From: Caldilineaceae bacterium
Lineage (GTDB): Bacteria > Chloroflexota > Anaerolineae > Caldilineales > Caldilineaceae
DNA: 64,000 nucleotides
Assembly: GCA_019637645.1 (NCBI GenBank)
Contig: JAHBVH010000034.1
Coordinates: forward strand, 1 to 64,000
Reading direction: 5' to 3'
In this document: positions 1 to 7,534 of the stretch, piece after piece
How positions within the stretch are numbered: position 1 is the first letter of the stretch
Layout of the letters: each line of letters begins with the position of its first letter
The notes under the pieces: generated by a model
Seen by the model: only the letters and a program-made list of their open reading frames with translations
Told to the model about the DNA's origin: nothing
Database searches by the model: none
Made by a program: the position numbers and the translations under genes

Positions 1-365
1 TAGATGGCAAAGAGGGCCATGGCAAAGGAAGAGCCTTGGGCAATCCCGAGCAGGCCAGGATCGGCCAAGGGGTTGCGCAGGGAATCCTGCAACAAGACAC
101 CCACCAACCCCAGCGCCAACCCACAAATGATGCCGAGCAGAACGCGCGGAATACGCAGTTCGCGGATCAAAAAATGCGCCGGGTTTTGCTCAACCGGCTG
201 GGGATCGACAATGGCGCGCCAGACCTCGCTCACGTTCACATTCGGTTCGCCACGCACGGCATTATAGAGCCCCAGCCCAGCAATGATCACGAGACAGATC
301 AAGATGCCCAGCCATAAACGTCCCCGCCCACGCGACGTGGGTACCGGGAGTGCCGCGGTGGTCAT
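1..365 (-). CDS. FecCD-family iron/metallophore ABC permease, N-terminal part (cut by window edge)
   Basis: This is the N-terminal 121 codons of an inner-membrane permease that would import ferric-siderophore or a related chelate with an ATPase. One hydrophobic segment lies at about residues 18-33. It is followed by the family hallmarks LRIPRVLLGI, LLQDSLRNPLADPGLLG and GSSFAMAL, as in FecD, FepD and BtuC. The frame is open to base 1, so the C-terminus lies outside the window. The ATG at 365 overlaps the stop of the upstream split-barrel gene (ATGA), which points to translational coupling. It is the third FecCD permease in the window and implies a second importer beyond the left edge. Confidence 0.93.
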   Translation of the reverse strand, partial: MTTAALPVPTSRGRGRLWLGILICLVIIAGLGLYNAVRGEPNVNVSEVWRAIVDPQPVEQNPAHFLIRELRIPRVLLGIICGLALGLVGVLLQDSLRNPLADPGLLGIAQGSSFAMALFAI

Positions 366-949
366 GCTGCGTTCTCCGTTTCACAGACTTCCTTCGGTAA
401 ATTGGGCTCAATTTCGTCGCGCCAGGAAATGCTAATAGATTCGGTCCAGCTATCGGGGTGCCAAAGTTTGCTAGTATTCAACGACCGCGAGCAATGGAAA
501 TAGGCCGAGGTGACTTGAATGACGGTCACTAACCGCGCCGGTTTGTCACCAATGGGGAAGCGGGCACACAGGGCTTCGTCCGCGGTGATCTGGGCCTGAC
601 CATGGACGCGCAACGTTTCACAAGTGCCCGGCACCAGAAAGAGCAAGCCGATAGCCGGATGCGCCAGGATGTTTTGCAACGAAAAGATCAGGTTGTTGCC
701 CCGTTGATCGGGCAGGTAGAGCGTTTTGTTATCGCCAATGCCCACAAAGCCAGGGACGCCCCCCTTGGGCGAAATGGTTGATTCACCCGCCGCGTTACTT
801 GTCGAGAGCAACACAAAGGGCGAACGCTGAATAAAGTTCAACGCCTGGGCATTAATGTGGCTCTGCACCTTATAGGGCGTGTTCGGGTGATGGTCGCCGC
901 AGAGTTCACGCAGTGTAGCAACGTCTTGGATATAGGTTAGTGAAGTCAT
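362..949 (-). CDS. Pyridoxamine 5'-phosphate oxidase-like FMN-binding split-barrel protein
   Basis: A 195-residue protein of the PPOX class, probably a flavin-dependent reductase or oxidase in the cytoplasm. The split-barrel signature is visible: a FVLLSTSNAAGE strand near residue 45, then SPKGGVPGFV, LYLPDQRGNNL, and GLLFLVPGTCETLRVHG near the middle. These match the MSMEG_1061-like branch. The start at 949 is preferred over an in-frame start at 985 because AAAGGA lies at normal spacing upstream of it. The stop overlaps the start of the FecCD permease by 4 bases. That context suggests a role in handling imported iron or heme-like cargo (heme-degrading HugZ/HutZ share the fold), but the substrate is unknown. 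Confidence 0.8.
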   Translation of the reverse strand: MTSLTYIQDVATLRELCGDHHPNTPYKVQSHINAQALNFIQRSPFVLLSTSNAAGESTISPKGGVPGFVGIGDNKTLYLPDQRGNNLIFSLQNILAHPAIGLLFLVPGTCETLRVHGQAQITADEALCARFPIGDKPARLVTVIQVTSAYFHCSRSLNTSKLWHPDSWTESISISWRDEIEPNLPKEVCETENAA

Positions 950-1014
950 GGTATTTTGCTTTCCTTTACAATCGTACGAGAGCACGGTTCGAGGCAGGTG
1001 TTACGCCGTTGAGC

Positions 1015-1059
1015 AGCTCCGGTCAGGCTCGATGAGCATTACCGCACCTGACCGCAGCT
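1015..1059. repeat. Palindromic intergenic repeat, divergent long-loop copy
   Basis: The arms AGCTCCGGTCAGG (1015-1027) and CCTGACCGCAGCT (1047-1059) pair with one mismatch around a 19-base loop. The arm core GGTCAGG/CCTGACC and a nearby CAAATGCGTAAC (1111-1122) match the repeat family seen at 54562 and 58938. There is no T-run, so it is a weak terminator candidate. Confidence 0.5.
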
Positions 1060-1138
1060 TGCCCTGGCCGTTGAGAGTACCACAAGCAGAACAGGATACC
1101 AACTCTTGAGCAAATGCGTAACCACGCTACCGCGCGTG

Positions 1139-3178
1139 CTACGGATTGACGGTAACTGGATTCGGGGTTGGGATCGTTACTTCAAAGATCCCCGCCAGAT
1201 CGTCAAGCAAGAGCTGGGCAGCATAGTAGCTCCCCCCCGCTTGCAACCAAGCATCGGGGCGCACATAGACGCGCTCGGCCTGGACAACGCCCAGGCTATT
1301 CCACAGCGGGTCTTGGGCCAGCGCGTCGATAATTGCATTGCCACTGCCTTGTTGGTTGTTGGCACCACCGGTCGAGGCAATCACAATTAAATAATCGCCC
1401 TCGAGCAAGTCGAGGCGTTCTTTGGAGACGCCCATCAGACCAGTCGCGCCTTCCCATGGGCCGGGGCCATAGACTTCCAGAATCTCTTCTGGGGTATAAT
1501 CGATGGCGGCGGGGCGACCAAAGCCCAAAACATCAAGGATTTCGGCGGCGTTCCCATAGCGATCCATCACGTCAAACTCTTCGGTGCTGCGGAAGCGAGC
1601 CATGGAGACTTTGATGTCAGCCAGCGAACCCAGCTTCTCGGCCAAGGCGGTGCGCAATTCAGCCACGCGTTGGTCATAGTTGGCAAGCTGCTCTTCGGCC
1701 AGGGCTTCTTGCCCCAGCACACGCCCATTAAAACGATGGCGGCGCGCCATTGTGAGGTCGTCAGAAAAGTCATTAAAGAGGACCAACGGCGCAATGTTCG
1801 CCAACAGGGGCTCCATGCCAGCCACGCGCGAGGCGTCAAAGATCTGTAAATCTGGTTGCAGGGCCGCCAGTTGTTCCAGGTTCGGCTGGAGGTCAATACC
1901 CGTCACCCCATCATTAATCCACGCGGCAAGGGCGGGGAAGTTGGTGCTGTCCCGTTCCAGGCCAAAGCTAGCAATGGGCTTGACCCCAAAGGGATAGAGA
2001 TAGGAAGCGTAGAGCAAATAGGCAATTCGCTGGGGGTTTTCGGGGATACAGACCGGGTCGCCGACCAGCATATCATCGGCAAAGAGCCGAAAACCGGCGT
2101 CACAGGCAGTCGCCGCGGCGGTGGTCGCGGCAGTGGTAGCGGTGCTCTCAGCCGATTGCACTAAGGGACTTTGCAGCGGGTCAAAATCAATCTCCGAGCC
2201 AGGATTGGGGATGCCCGCAGCGGGGAGGAGGTGGCTCACATAATCTTGCAAGGCGTTGATTAGCCCGCGGGTGCTGCAACAGTAGTAGCGACTGCCCGCC
2301 GCGTCAAAGACTCGTCCTTCCTTGACGGCGGTAAGTTGGGTCCAGACCGGGTCGGTGCGATCCTGATAGGACTGACCAAAACCAGCATAGACGATCCAGT
2401 CGGGGTCGAGGGCCAGGAAGGATTCAGCGCTGACTTCCCAGGTTGCTGCGCCTTCGCCGACACAATGGCCCAGGCCAACTTCAGCCACAGCGGCACAAAA
2501 GGGATTGTCGGGCGAGATGACTTGATAACCGTCCCCACTGAAGACGACCGCGATGTTCAAGGCTTCGGTTTCTGGGGTGGAGAGCGCTTTGAGATTAGCA
2601 AGCACGGTTTCGAAGCGCGCAATGGCAGCCTCGGCAGCTTCGGGCTGGCCGGACAAAGCGCCTAACAAGCGCAAGTTTTGGTAATAGGCGGCATAGCCTT
2701 GTTGGTCAGATTCACCATAGGAGGGATGGTGGAGGAAGAAAATGGGCGCAGCTTGCCGCATCGCGTCGAGATCGGCGCTGTCGGGCACACGCGTCACAAA
2801 GAGATCGATCTCCGCCGCGGCCCACTCTTCGGGGTTGCTATCATCGGCAATGATCTGGGCTGGCGGCCCCGCGGGCGCATAGAAGACACTCGCTAATTCT
2901 TCGGGGGCTAGGGAACCCGCATAAAAGGGAATCCCCAGATCCGCAAAGGCTTCGTAGCAGCCATACCAATAGCAGCCGATCTTGGGCGGCGCGTCAAAGG
3001 TGAACTCCTGGCCGGTCGCATCGGTGATGGTGAGGGGGAAAAGGGCTGCCGCCGCGTCACCCTCCACCACAGGAGTTGGCGTGGCTGCCATCGGTTGGGC
3101 AGGCGGTGCTGCACAGGCACTCAACAGCAGCAAGCCCACCAGGGCTATGAGTAGCAATTGTTTGGATAGTTGTCGCAT
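1139..3178 (-). CDS. Two-domain metallophore-binding lipoprotein (SBP1; domain A + cysteine-type domain B)
   Basis: A 679-residue surface lipoprotein expected to capture an iron complex for an ABC importer. A hydrophobic signal ends in LLSAC, giving lipidation at Cys22. Domain A (about 45-340) has the array signature: FPLTITDATGQEFTF, then GC-X4-C (GCYWYGC), NPFC-X10-C and a YYCC pair. Domain B (about 355-675) begins CDAGFRLF, has CX17C ending in PVC, then IPENPQRIAYLL, as in FecB-like proteins. The start at 3178 is preferred to 3190 because GAGG precedes it. It is the last binding protein of the array, 190 bases upstream of the split-barrel gene. Confidence 0.88.
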   Translation of the reverse strand: MRQLSKQLLLIALVGLLLLSACAAPPAQPMAATPTPVVEGDAAAALFPLTITDATGQEFTFDAPPKIGCYWYGCYEAFADLGIPFYAGSLAPEELASVFYAPAGPPAQIIADDSNPEEWAAAEIDLFVTRVPDSADLDAMRQAAPIFFLHHPSYGESDQQGYAAYYQNLRLLGALSGQPEAAEAAIARFETVLANLKALSTPETEALNIAVVFSGDGYQVISPDNPFCAAVAEVGLGHCVGEGAATWEVSAESFLALDPDWIVYAGFGQSYQDRTDPVWTQLTAVKEGRVFDAAGSRYYCCSTRGLINALQDYVSHLLPAAGIPNPGSEIDFDPLQSPLVQSAESTATTAATTAAATACDAGFRLFADDMLVGDPVCIPENPQRIAYLLYASYLYPFGVKPIASFGLERDSTNFPALAAWINDGVTGIDLQPNLEQLAALQPDLQIFDASRVAGMEPLLANIAPLVLFNDFSDDLTMARRHRFNGRVLGQEALAEEQLANYDQRVAELRTALAEKLGSLADIKVSMARFRSTEEFDVMDRYGNAAEILDVLGFGRPAAIDYTPEEILEVYGPGPWEGATGLMGVSKERLDLLEGDYLIVIASTGGANNQQGSGNAIIDALAQDPLWNSLGVVQAERVYVRPDAWLQAGGSYYAAQLLLDDLAGIFEVTIPTPNPVTVNP

Positions 3179-3224
3179 TCGATACCTCATCTTGTTTGAC
3201 TTTTATAAACTTAGCTGTCACTGA

Positions 3225-3245
3225 GACAGTGACTCTCTCACTGTC
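3225..3245. other. Hairpin in the SBP2-SBP1 intergenic region
   Basis: The arms GACAGTGA (3225-3232) and TCACTGTC (3238-3245) form a perfect 8-bp stem with a 5-base loop in the leader of the SBP1 gene. No T-run follows on either strand, so it could be an operator or mRNA structure rather than a terminator. Confidence 0.4.
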
Positions 3246-3264
3246 CCACTGACCTGGGCACGCG

Positions 3265-5295
3265 CTACGGCTTTATAACCAACGGACTTTGGGTCGGATC
3301 AAAAGTCTCCACCGGCCCTGGGGCAGGGATACCCGCCTCCGGCAGCACGGCACTCACATACTCCTGGAAGGAGTGGATCAAGCCGCGCATACTACAGCAG
3401 GTATAGCGAGTACCGATCACATCATAGACCCGCCCTTCCTTGACGGCAGTCAACTGCGGCCAGACGGGATCGGTGCGCTCGGTATGGCTCGGTCCGCCTT
3501 CGAGCATGTAGATGATCAGATCAGGGTTGAGCGCCAACACCTCTTCGGCGTTATATTCCACAAAACGCCCGGTGCTTTCACCCATACAGCGCCCCAAGCC
3601 AACTTCGGCCAGCAGCACGCAGAAGGGGTTATCGGTTGCCAGACCATAATAGACTTCGTCACTCCAGAGTAACCCCACACTTTGTTCAGCTAATGCTGGC
3701 GTGGACAACGCTTTGAGGTTGGCAATCATTGTCTCGAAACGGGCAATGGCCGCCTCGGCTGCCTCCGGTTGACCACTTAATTGCCCTAGCAGTCGCGCAT
3801 TGGCAATATAGGCTTGATACCCCGTTGCGCTGGAAGCACCATAGCTCGGGTGGTGTAAGAAGAAGACCGGCACCATCTCGCGCAAGACATCGTAATAGGG
3901 ATCATCGGGGACACGCGAAAGGAAAGCATCCATCTCGGTCGCGGCCCATAGCTCGGGGTTGCTCAGATCTTCAATAATATGTTCCGGCAGGCCAACCGGC
4001 GCATAGAAGACAGAGTCGAGCATTTCCGGTCGCATGGCCGCGGCATGCAACACCAAGCCCAGGTCGGCCATGGTCTCATAGCAGCCATGCCAATCACAGG
4101 CCAGCTTGGGCTGGGTTTCAAAGGTAAATTCCTGGCCCAGCGCATCGGTGATGGTCAGGGGGAAGAGAGCTGTGCTGGTGGTGGTCGCCGCCGTTGCCGC
4201 TGGTTGCACCAATGGGCTTTGGGTCGGGTCGAAGGTATTACGCGGGCCAGTGGCCGGGATGCCAGCGTCGGGCAAGATATGATGGGCAAAATCCTGGAGG
4301 GCGAGGATCAGGCCGCGCGTGCTACAGCAATAATACCGATTGTTGGTGGCATCGAAGACCCGACCTTCTTTGACGGCGGTCAGTTCCTCCCAAACCGGAT
4401 CGGTACGATCCTGGTAGGAAGCATCCCCCGCTTGATAGACGATCCAATCCGGGTTTAACTTCAGAAATTCCTCGGCGTTAAACTCTTTGGAAGCCGCACC
4501 TTCGCCGATACAGCGGCCTAGTTGCGCTTCGGCCAAGGCTACGCAGAAGGGATTATCCGGGCCGATCACGCGATAGCCCTCACCCTGAAAGAGCACGGCT
4601 ACGGTCTGTTCCGCAACTTCTGGGGTTGACAAAGCTTGTAAGTAGGCCAGGGCATTGGTAAAGCGCGCGATGGCGGCCTCTGCCGCCTCCGGTTTGCCCA
4701 CCAAAGCGCCTAAGATGCGCAGGTTTTGGAGATACGCGCCATACCCCTGTTGGTCAGATTCGCCATAGGAAGGATGGTGCAGGAAAAAGACGGGCGCGAC
4801 CTGACGCATGGGGTCGAGATCAGCACTATCGGGGACACGGGTCATAAAGAGATCGATCTCCGCGGCTGCCCACAATTCGGGATTGCTGCTGTCAGCGATC
4901 AGGTGCGTGGGTGGGCCTGCGGGGCCATAGAAGATAGAGGTGGTCTCCCCCTCAGCGAGCGCGGCCGCATAGGCCGGAACGCCCAGATCGGCCAAGGCTT
5001 CGTAACAGCCATACCAGGAGCAGCCGATTTTGGGTGGCGCATCAAAGGTAAACTCTTGGCCGGTCGCGTCGGTGATGGTCAGGGGAAAGAGGGCAGCGCC
5101 ATCGGTCGTTGCACTCATGGCAACCGTCGTTGTCACCGCCGCGGTTGTGGTCGCTGGCGCGGTAGGATTAGTCGCTTCGCTGGTCGTTGGTGTGGTCGGT
5201 GCCGCACAAGCACCGGCCAGTAGCACCAGCCCTATCAGCGCGATCAAGCCGGACCAAGGCCGCCGTAACAGGGGGAGCAAAGTTGCCAATGACAT
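3265..5295 (-). CDS. Two-domain metallophore-binding lipoprotein (SBP2; domain A + domain A)
   Basis: A 676-residue lipoprotein with lipobox LAGAC and Cys30 as lipidation site. It is built from two copies of the cysteine-signature domain, about residues 68-365 and 375-670. Copy 1 shows GCSWYGC, NPFC-X10-C and YYCC. Copy 2 shows ACDWHGC, NPFC-X10-C and YTCC. Both keep WAAxEID/WAATEMD, FFLHHPSYG and an RTDPVW tract. The family is distantly FecB-like, so ligand capture for the neighbouring importer is the likely role. The head closely resembles SBP3 (same signal-peptide length and Cys30), pointing to recent duplication. The start has GGAAAGGAA upstream. Confidence 0.87.
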   Translation of the reverse strand: MSLATLLPLLRRPWSGLIALIGLVLLAGACAAPTTPTTSEATNPTAPATTTAAVTTTVAMSATTDGAALFPLTITDATGQEFTFDAPPKIGCSWYGCYEALADLGVPAYAAALAEGETTSIFYGPAGPPTHLIADSSNPELWAAAEIDLFMTRVPDSADLDPMRQVAPVFFLHHPSYGESDQQGYGAYLQNLRILGALVGKPEAAEAAIARFTNALAYLQALSTPEVAEQTVAVLFQGEGYRVIGPDNPFCVALAEAQLGRCIGEGAASKEFNAEEFLKLNPDWIVYQAGDASYQDRTDPVWEELTAVKEGRVFDATNNRYYCCSTRGLILALQDFAHHILPDAGIPATGPRNTFDPTQSPLVQPAATAATTTSTALFPLTITDALGQEFTFETQPKLACDWHGCYETMADLGLVLHAAAMRPEMLDSVFYAPVGLPEHIIEDLSNPELWAATEMDAFLSRVPDDPYYDVLREMVPVFFLHHPSYGASSATGYQAYIANARLLGQLSGQPEAAEAAIARFETMIANLKALSTPALAEQSVGLLWSDEVYYGLATDNPFCVLLAEVGLGRCMGESTGRFVEYNAEEVLALNPDLIIYMLEGGPSHTERTDPVWPQLTAVKEGRVYDVIGTRYTCCSMRGLIHSFQEYVSAVLPEAGIPAPGPVETFDPTQSPLVIKP

Positions 5296-5314
5296 TAGGT
5301 AGCTTTCCTTTCCA

Positions 5315-5344
5315 GACCTGACCGGTTTGCAAACCGGTCAGGTC
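5315..5344. repeat. Perfect 30-bp palindromic intergenic repeat
   Basis: The sequence from GACCTGACCGGTTTG to its exact reverse complement is a perfect 30-bp palindrome just upstream of the SBP2 start. It belongs to the same family as the copies at 7471, 11210, 14623, 22834, 54562 and 58938. Confidence 0.85.
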
Positions 5345-5378
5345 GCTGATGGTAATGGTCAATGATGTAAGATACAAC

Positions 5379-5450
5379 CTATTGAAAGAGGGCAAGCAGA
5401 TCTGCCAAGAGCTGTTGTTGCCCCGTAAAGCCGGGATAGCCCAGCCGATC
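5379..5450 (-). pseudogene. Relic 3' tail of an SBP4-like gene
   Basis: These 72 bases match the last 72 bases of the SBP4 gene (7535-7606) at 69 positions and end in the same stop codon. They encode RLGYPGFTGQQQLLADLLA plus the final LFQ. They sit just downstream of the SBP3 stop and have no start of their own. They look like the leftover end of a gene whose body was replaced by the present SBP3 3' end through recombination. Confidence 0.8.
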
Positions 5451-5460
5451 TCCGCGGCGG

Positions 5461-7425
5461 TTATTCTGCCAACAAATAACTTTCCAGATCAGCCAAAATG
5501 CCAGTGGCCGCGGTGACGCCCCCCAATAGCCAGATATCACCATCAATAGGATAGAGTTGTTCTTTCTGGACAGCACGCAGTTGCGCCCAAAGCGGGTTGT
5601 TGGCGGCTTGGTCAAAGGTGGCCTGGGCCGCGGCGGGGTCGATACTGCCGCCACCTACCATGTAGAAGAGCACGTCGGCGTTGAGAGCAGGCAGGAGTTC
5701 GAGCCCAAAGCGGATTTGGCTACCCGTGCTGGTAGCGGGCAGATCAACCACCGGGCGGATTACCCCCGCTTCTTGCATCACCTGACCGGCAAAGTGGACT
5801 TCAGTGTGAATACGGAATTGATCCGGGTTGATGCGTACAAAGTGAACCTCTTGGGCAGGTTGGGCCGCCAGCGCTTCCTTGATGGCCGCGGCGCGCGCTT
5901 CAAAGTCCGCGATCTGCGCTTCGACTACGGCCAGCTTTTCTGCGCCAAAGACCGCGGCAATGTCGCGGACGGTGCGTTTCCAATCGCCTAGCGCGGTTTG
6001 TAAATTGAAGCCCACCGTCGGCGCGATCTGCGACAGCTCGGGGTAGATCGCCTCAATAAACTCATTCGAGCCGATGATCAAGTCGGGCTGAAGCAGCGCG
6101 ATCTGTTCAAGGCTAGGCTCCTGATTGCCCACAAAGACCAATCCCTCCAACTGGGCCGGATCGATATAGGCGGGGACTTCACTGGCCGTTGAGTAGGTGC
6201 CATAGCCGACCACAGGAACGCCTAATTCAAGTAAGGTTGGTAGCGTAACGAAGGGATCGATAGCCAGCACGCGCTGGGGATTGAGCGGCACTGCGGTCAC
6301 GCCCATATCGTGGGTAATGGTGCGCGTTCCCGCGGTGGCCGGGCTGGCCGTGCTGGCAGGGGCTTGCACTAATGGACTTTGCAGGGGGTCAAAGTCTAGC
6401 CAGAAACCTGGTTCAGGGATGTTAGCCGCAGGCTGGGTATAGTGGACAAACTCCTGCAAGGCATGGATCAGGCCGCGAAGGCTACAGCAGTAGTAACGGT
6501 GACCTTGGGCATCATAGACCTGATTAGCTTTCACCGCGGCCAACTGCGACCAAACCGGATCGTTGCGCTCTTGATAGGACTTTTCGCCAAGCTGGTAGAC
6601 GATCCAATCGGGGTTCAGGGCCAAGAACTCTTCGGCATTGAGTTCGTAGTCGCTAGGGGCAATGAGATCACCCACACATTGGCCAAGGCCCACCTCGGCC
6701 AGGGCTAAGCAGAAGGGGCTCCCCGCGCCAATGATGCCGTAGCCATCACCATTAAAGAGCACGGCGACGGTTGGAACCGTGCCACCCGCGGTAGCGATTG
6801 CGCGCAGGTTGCTCATGGCCGTTTCAAAACGTGCAATCGCCGCGTCCGCGGCTGCGGGCTGCCCGATCAGTTGGCCCACAATCCGCAGATTTTCGTAGAA
6901 AGCTTGATAGCCACTTTGCGACGATTCGCCATAAGAAGGATGATGCAGATAGAAGATGGGTACCGCCGCATTCACCGCCTGGAGATCGTCGCTAGGGGGC
7001 ACGCGCATGATCACAATGTCGGCTTCCGAGGCGGCCCACTGTTCGGGGTTGCGGGTATCCTCAATCCGAAAGGCTGGTGTCCCCACTGGAAAAAAGAAGG
7101 GCGAGGCCGCCGTTTCATCGGTATAGGTGCCGGCATGAGCGGCAACGCCGAGATCGGCGAGAATCTCATTGCAGCCAGCCCACCAACAGCCAATCTTAGG
7201 GGGGGCGTCAAAGGTAAATTCTTGCCCAGCAGCGTCGGTAATGGTCAGGGGGAAGAGATCCGCTGCAGCACTGGTAGTTGCAGCAGCGGGTACCGTGGTC
7301 GCGGCGGCGGTTGGGGCGGTTGGCACCGGTGCCGTACAAGCACCGACGAACAGCACCAGCCCCAGCAGTACGATCAAGCTGGACAGAGGCCGACGCCGAA
7401 GGGTGAACAAAGTTGCAAATGACAT
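5461..7425 (-). CDS. Two-domain metallophore-binding lipoprotein (SBP3; domain A + classical FecB-like domain)
   Basis: A 654-residue lipoprotein with lipobox FVGAC and Cys30. Domain A (about 58-345) carries GCWWAGC, SPFC-X10-C and YYCC. The C-terminal half (about 365-650) lacks these cysteines. It reads like an ordinary siderophore-binding domain: TRTITHDMG, NPQRVLAID, LEQIALLQPDLIIGSNEF and NPLWAQLRAVQ. The start at 7425 is chosen because AAGGAAA precedes it; an in-frame extension to 7470 has no such site. The gene lies between SBP4 and SBP2 with palindromic repeats on either side. Confidence 0.88.
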   Translation of the reverse strand: MSFATLFTLRRRPLSSLIVLLGLVLFVGACTAPVPTAPTAAATTVPAAATTSAAADLFPLTITDAAGQEFTFDAPPKIGCWWAGCNEILADLGVAAHAGTYTDETAASPFFFPVGTPAFRIEDTRNPEQWAASEADIVIMRVPPSDDLQAVNAAVPIFYLHHPSYGESSQSGYQAFYENLRIVGQLIGQPAAADAAIARFETAMSNLRAIATAGGTVPTVAVLFNGDGYGIIGAGSPFCLALAEVGLGQCVGDLIAPSDYELNAEEFLALNPDWIVYQLGEKSYQERNDPVWSQLAAVKANQVYDAQGHRYYCCSLRGLIHALQEFVHYTQPAANIPEPGFWLDFDPLQSPLVQAPASTASPATAGTRTITHDMGVTAVPLNPQRVLAIDPFVTLPTLLELGVPVVGYGTYSTASEVPAYIDPAQLEGLVFVGNQEPSLEQIALLQPDLIIGSNEFIEAIYPELSQIAPTVGFNLQTALGDWKRTVRDIAAVFGAEKLAVVEAQIADFEARAAAIKEALAAQPAQEVHFVRINPDQFRIHTEVHFAGQVMQEAGVIRPVVDLPATSTGSQIRFGLELLPALNADVLFYMVGGGSIDPAAAQATFDQAANNPLWAQLRAVQKEQLYPIDGDIWLLGGVTAATGILADLESYLLAE

Positions 7426-7470
7426 TCGATAGATTTCCTTAATTTTTTTTGAAATTACGGGCTTGGGCAA

Positions 7471-7501
7471 GAGCTGACAGGTTTCTCAACCCTGTCAGCT
7501 C
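7471..7501. repeat. Palindromic intergenic repeat
   Basis: The arms GAGCTGACAGG (7471-7481) and CCTGTCAGCTC (7491-7501) pair perfectly around a 9-base loop, between SBP4 and SBP3. With flanking sequence it aligns to the copy at 5315, so the intergenic spacer was duplicated along with the genes. Confidence 0.8.
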
Positions 7502-7534
7502 GCTGGTGGTAACGTCAATGACGTAATAGATAAC

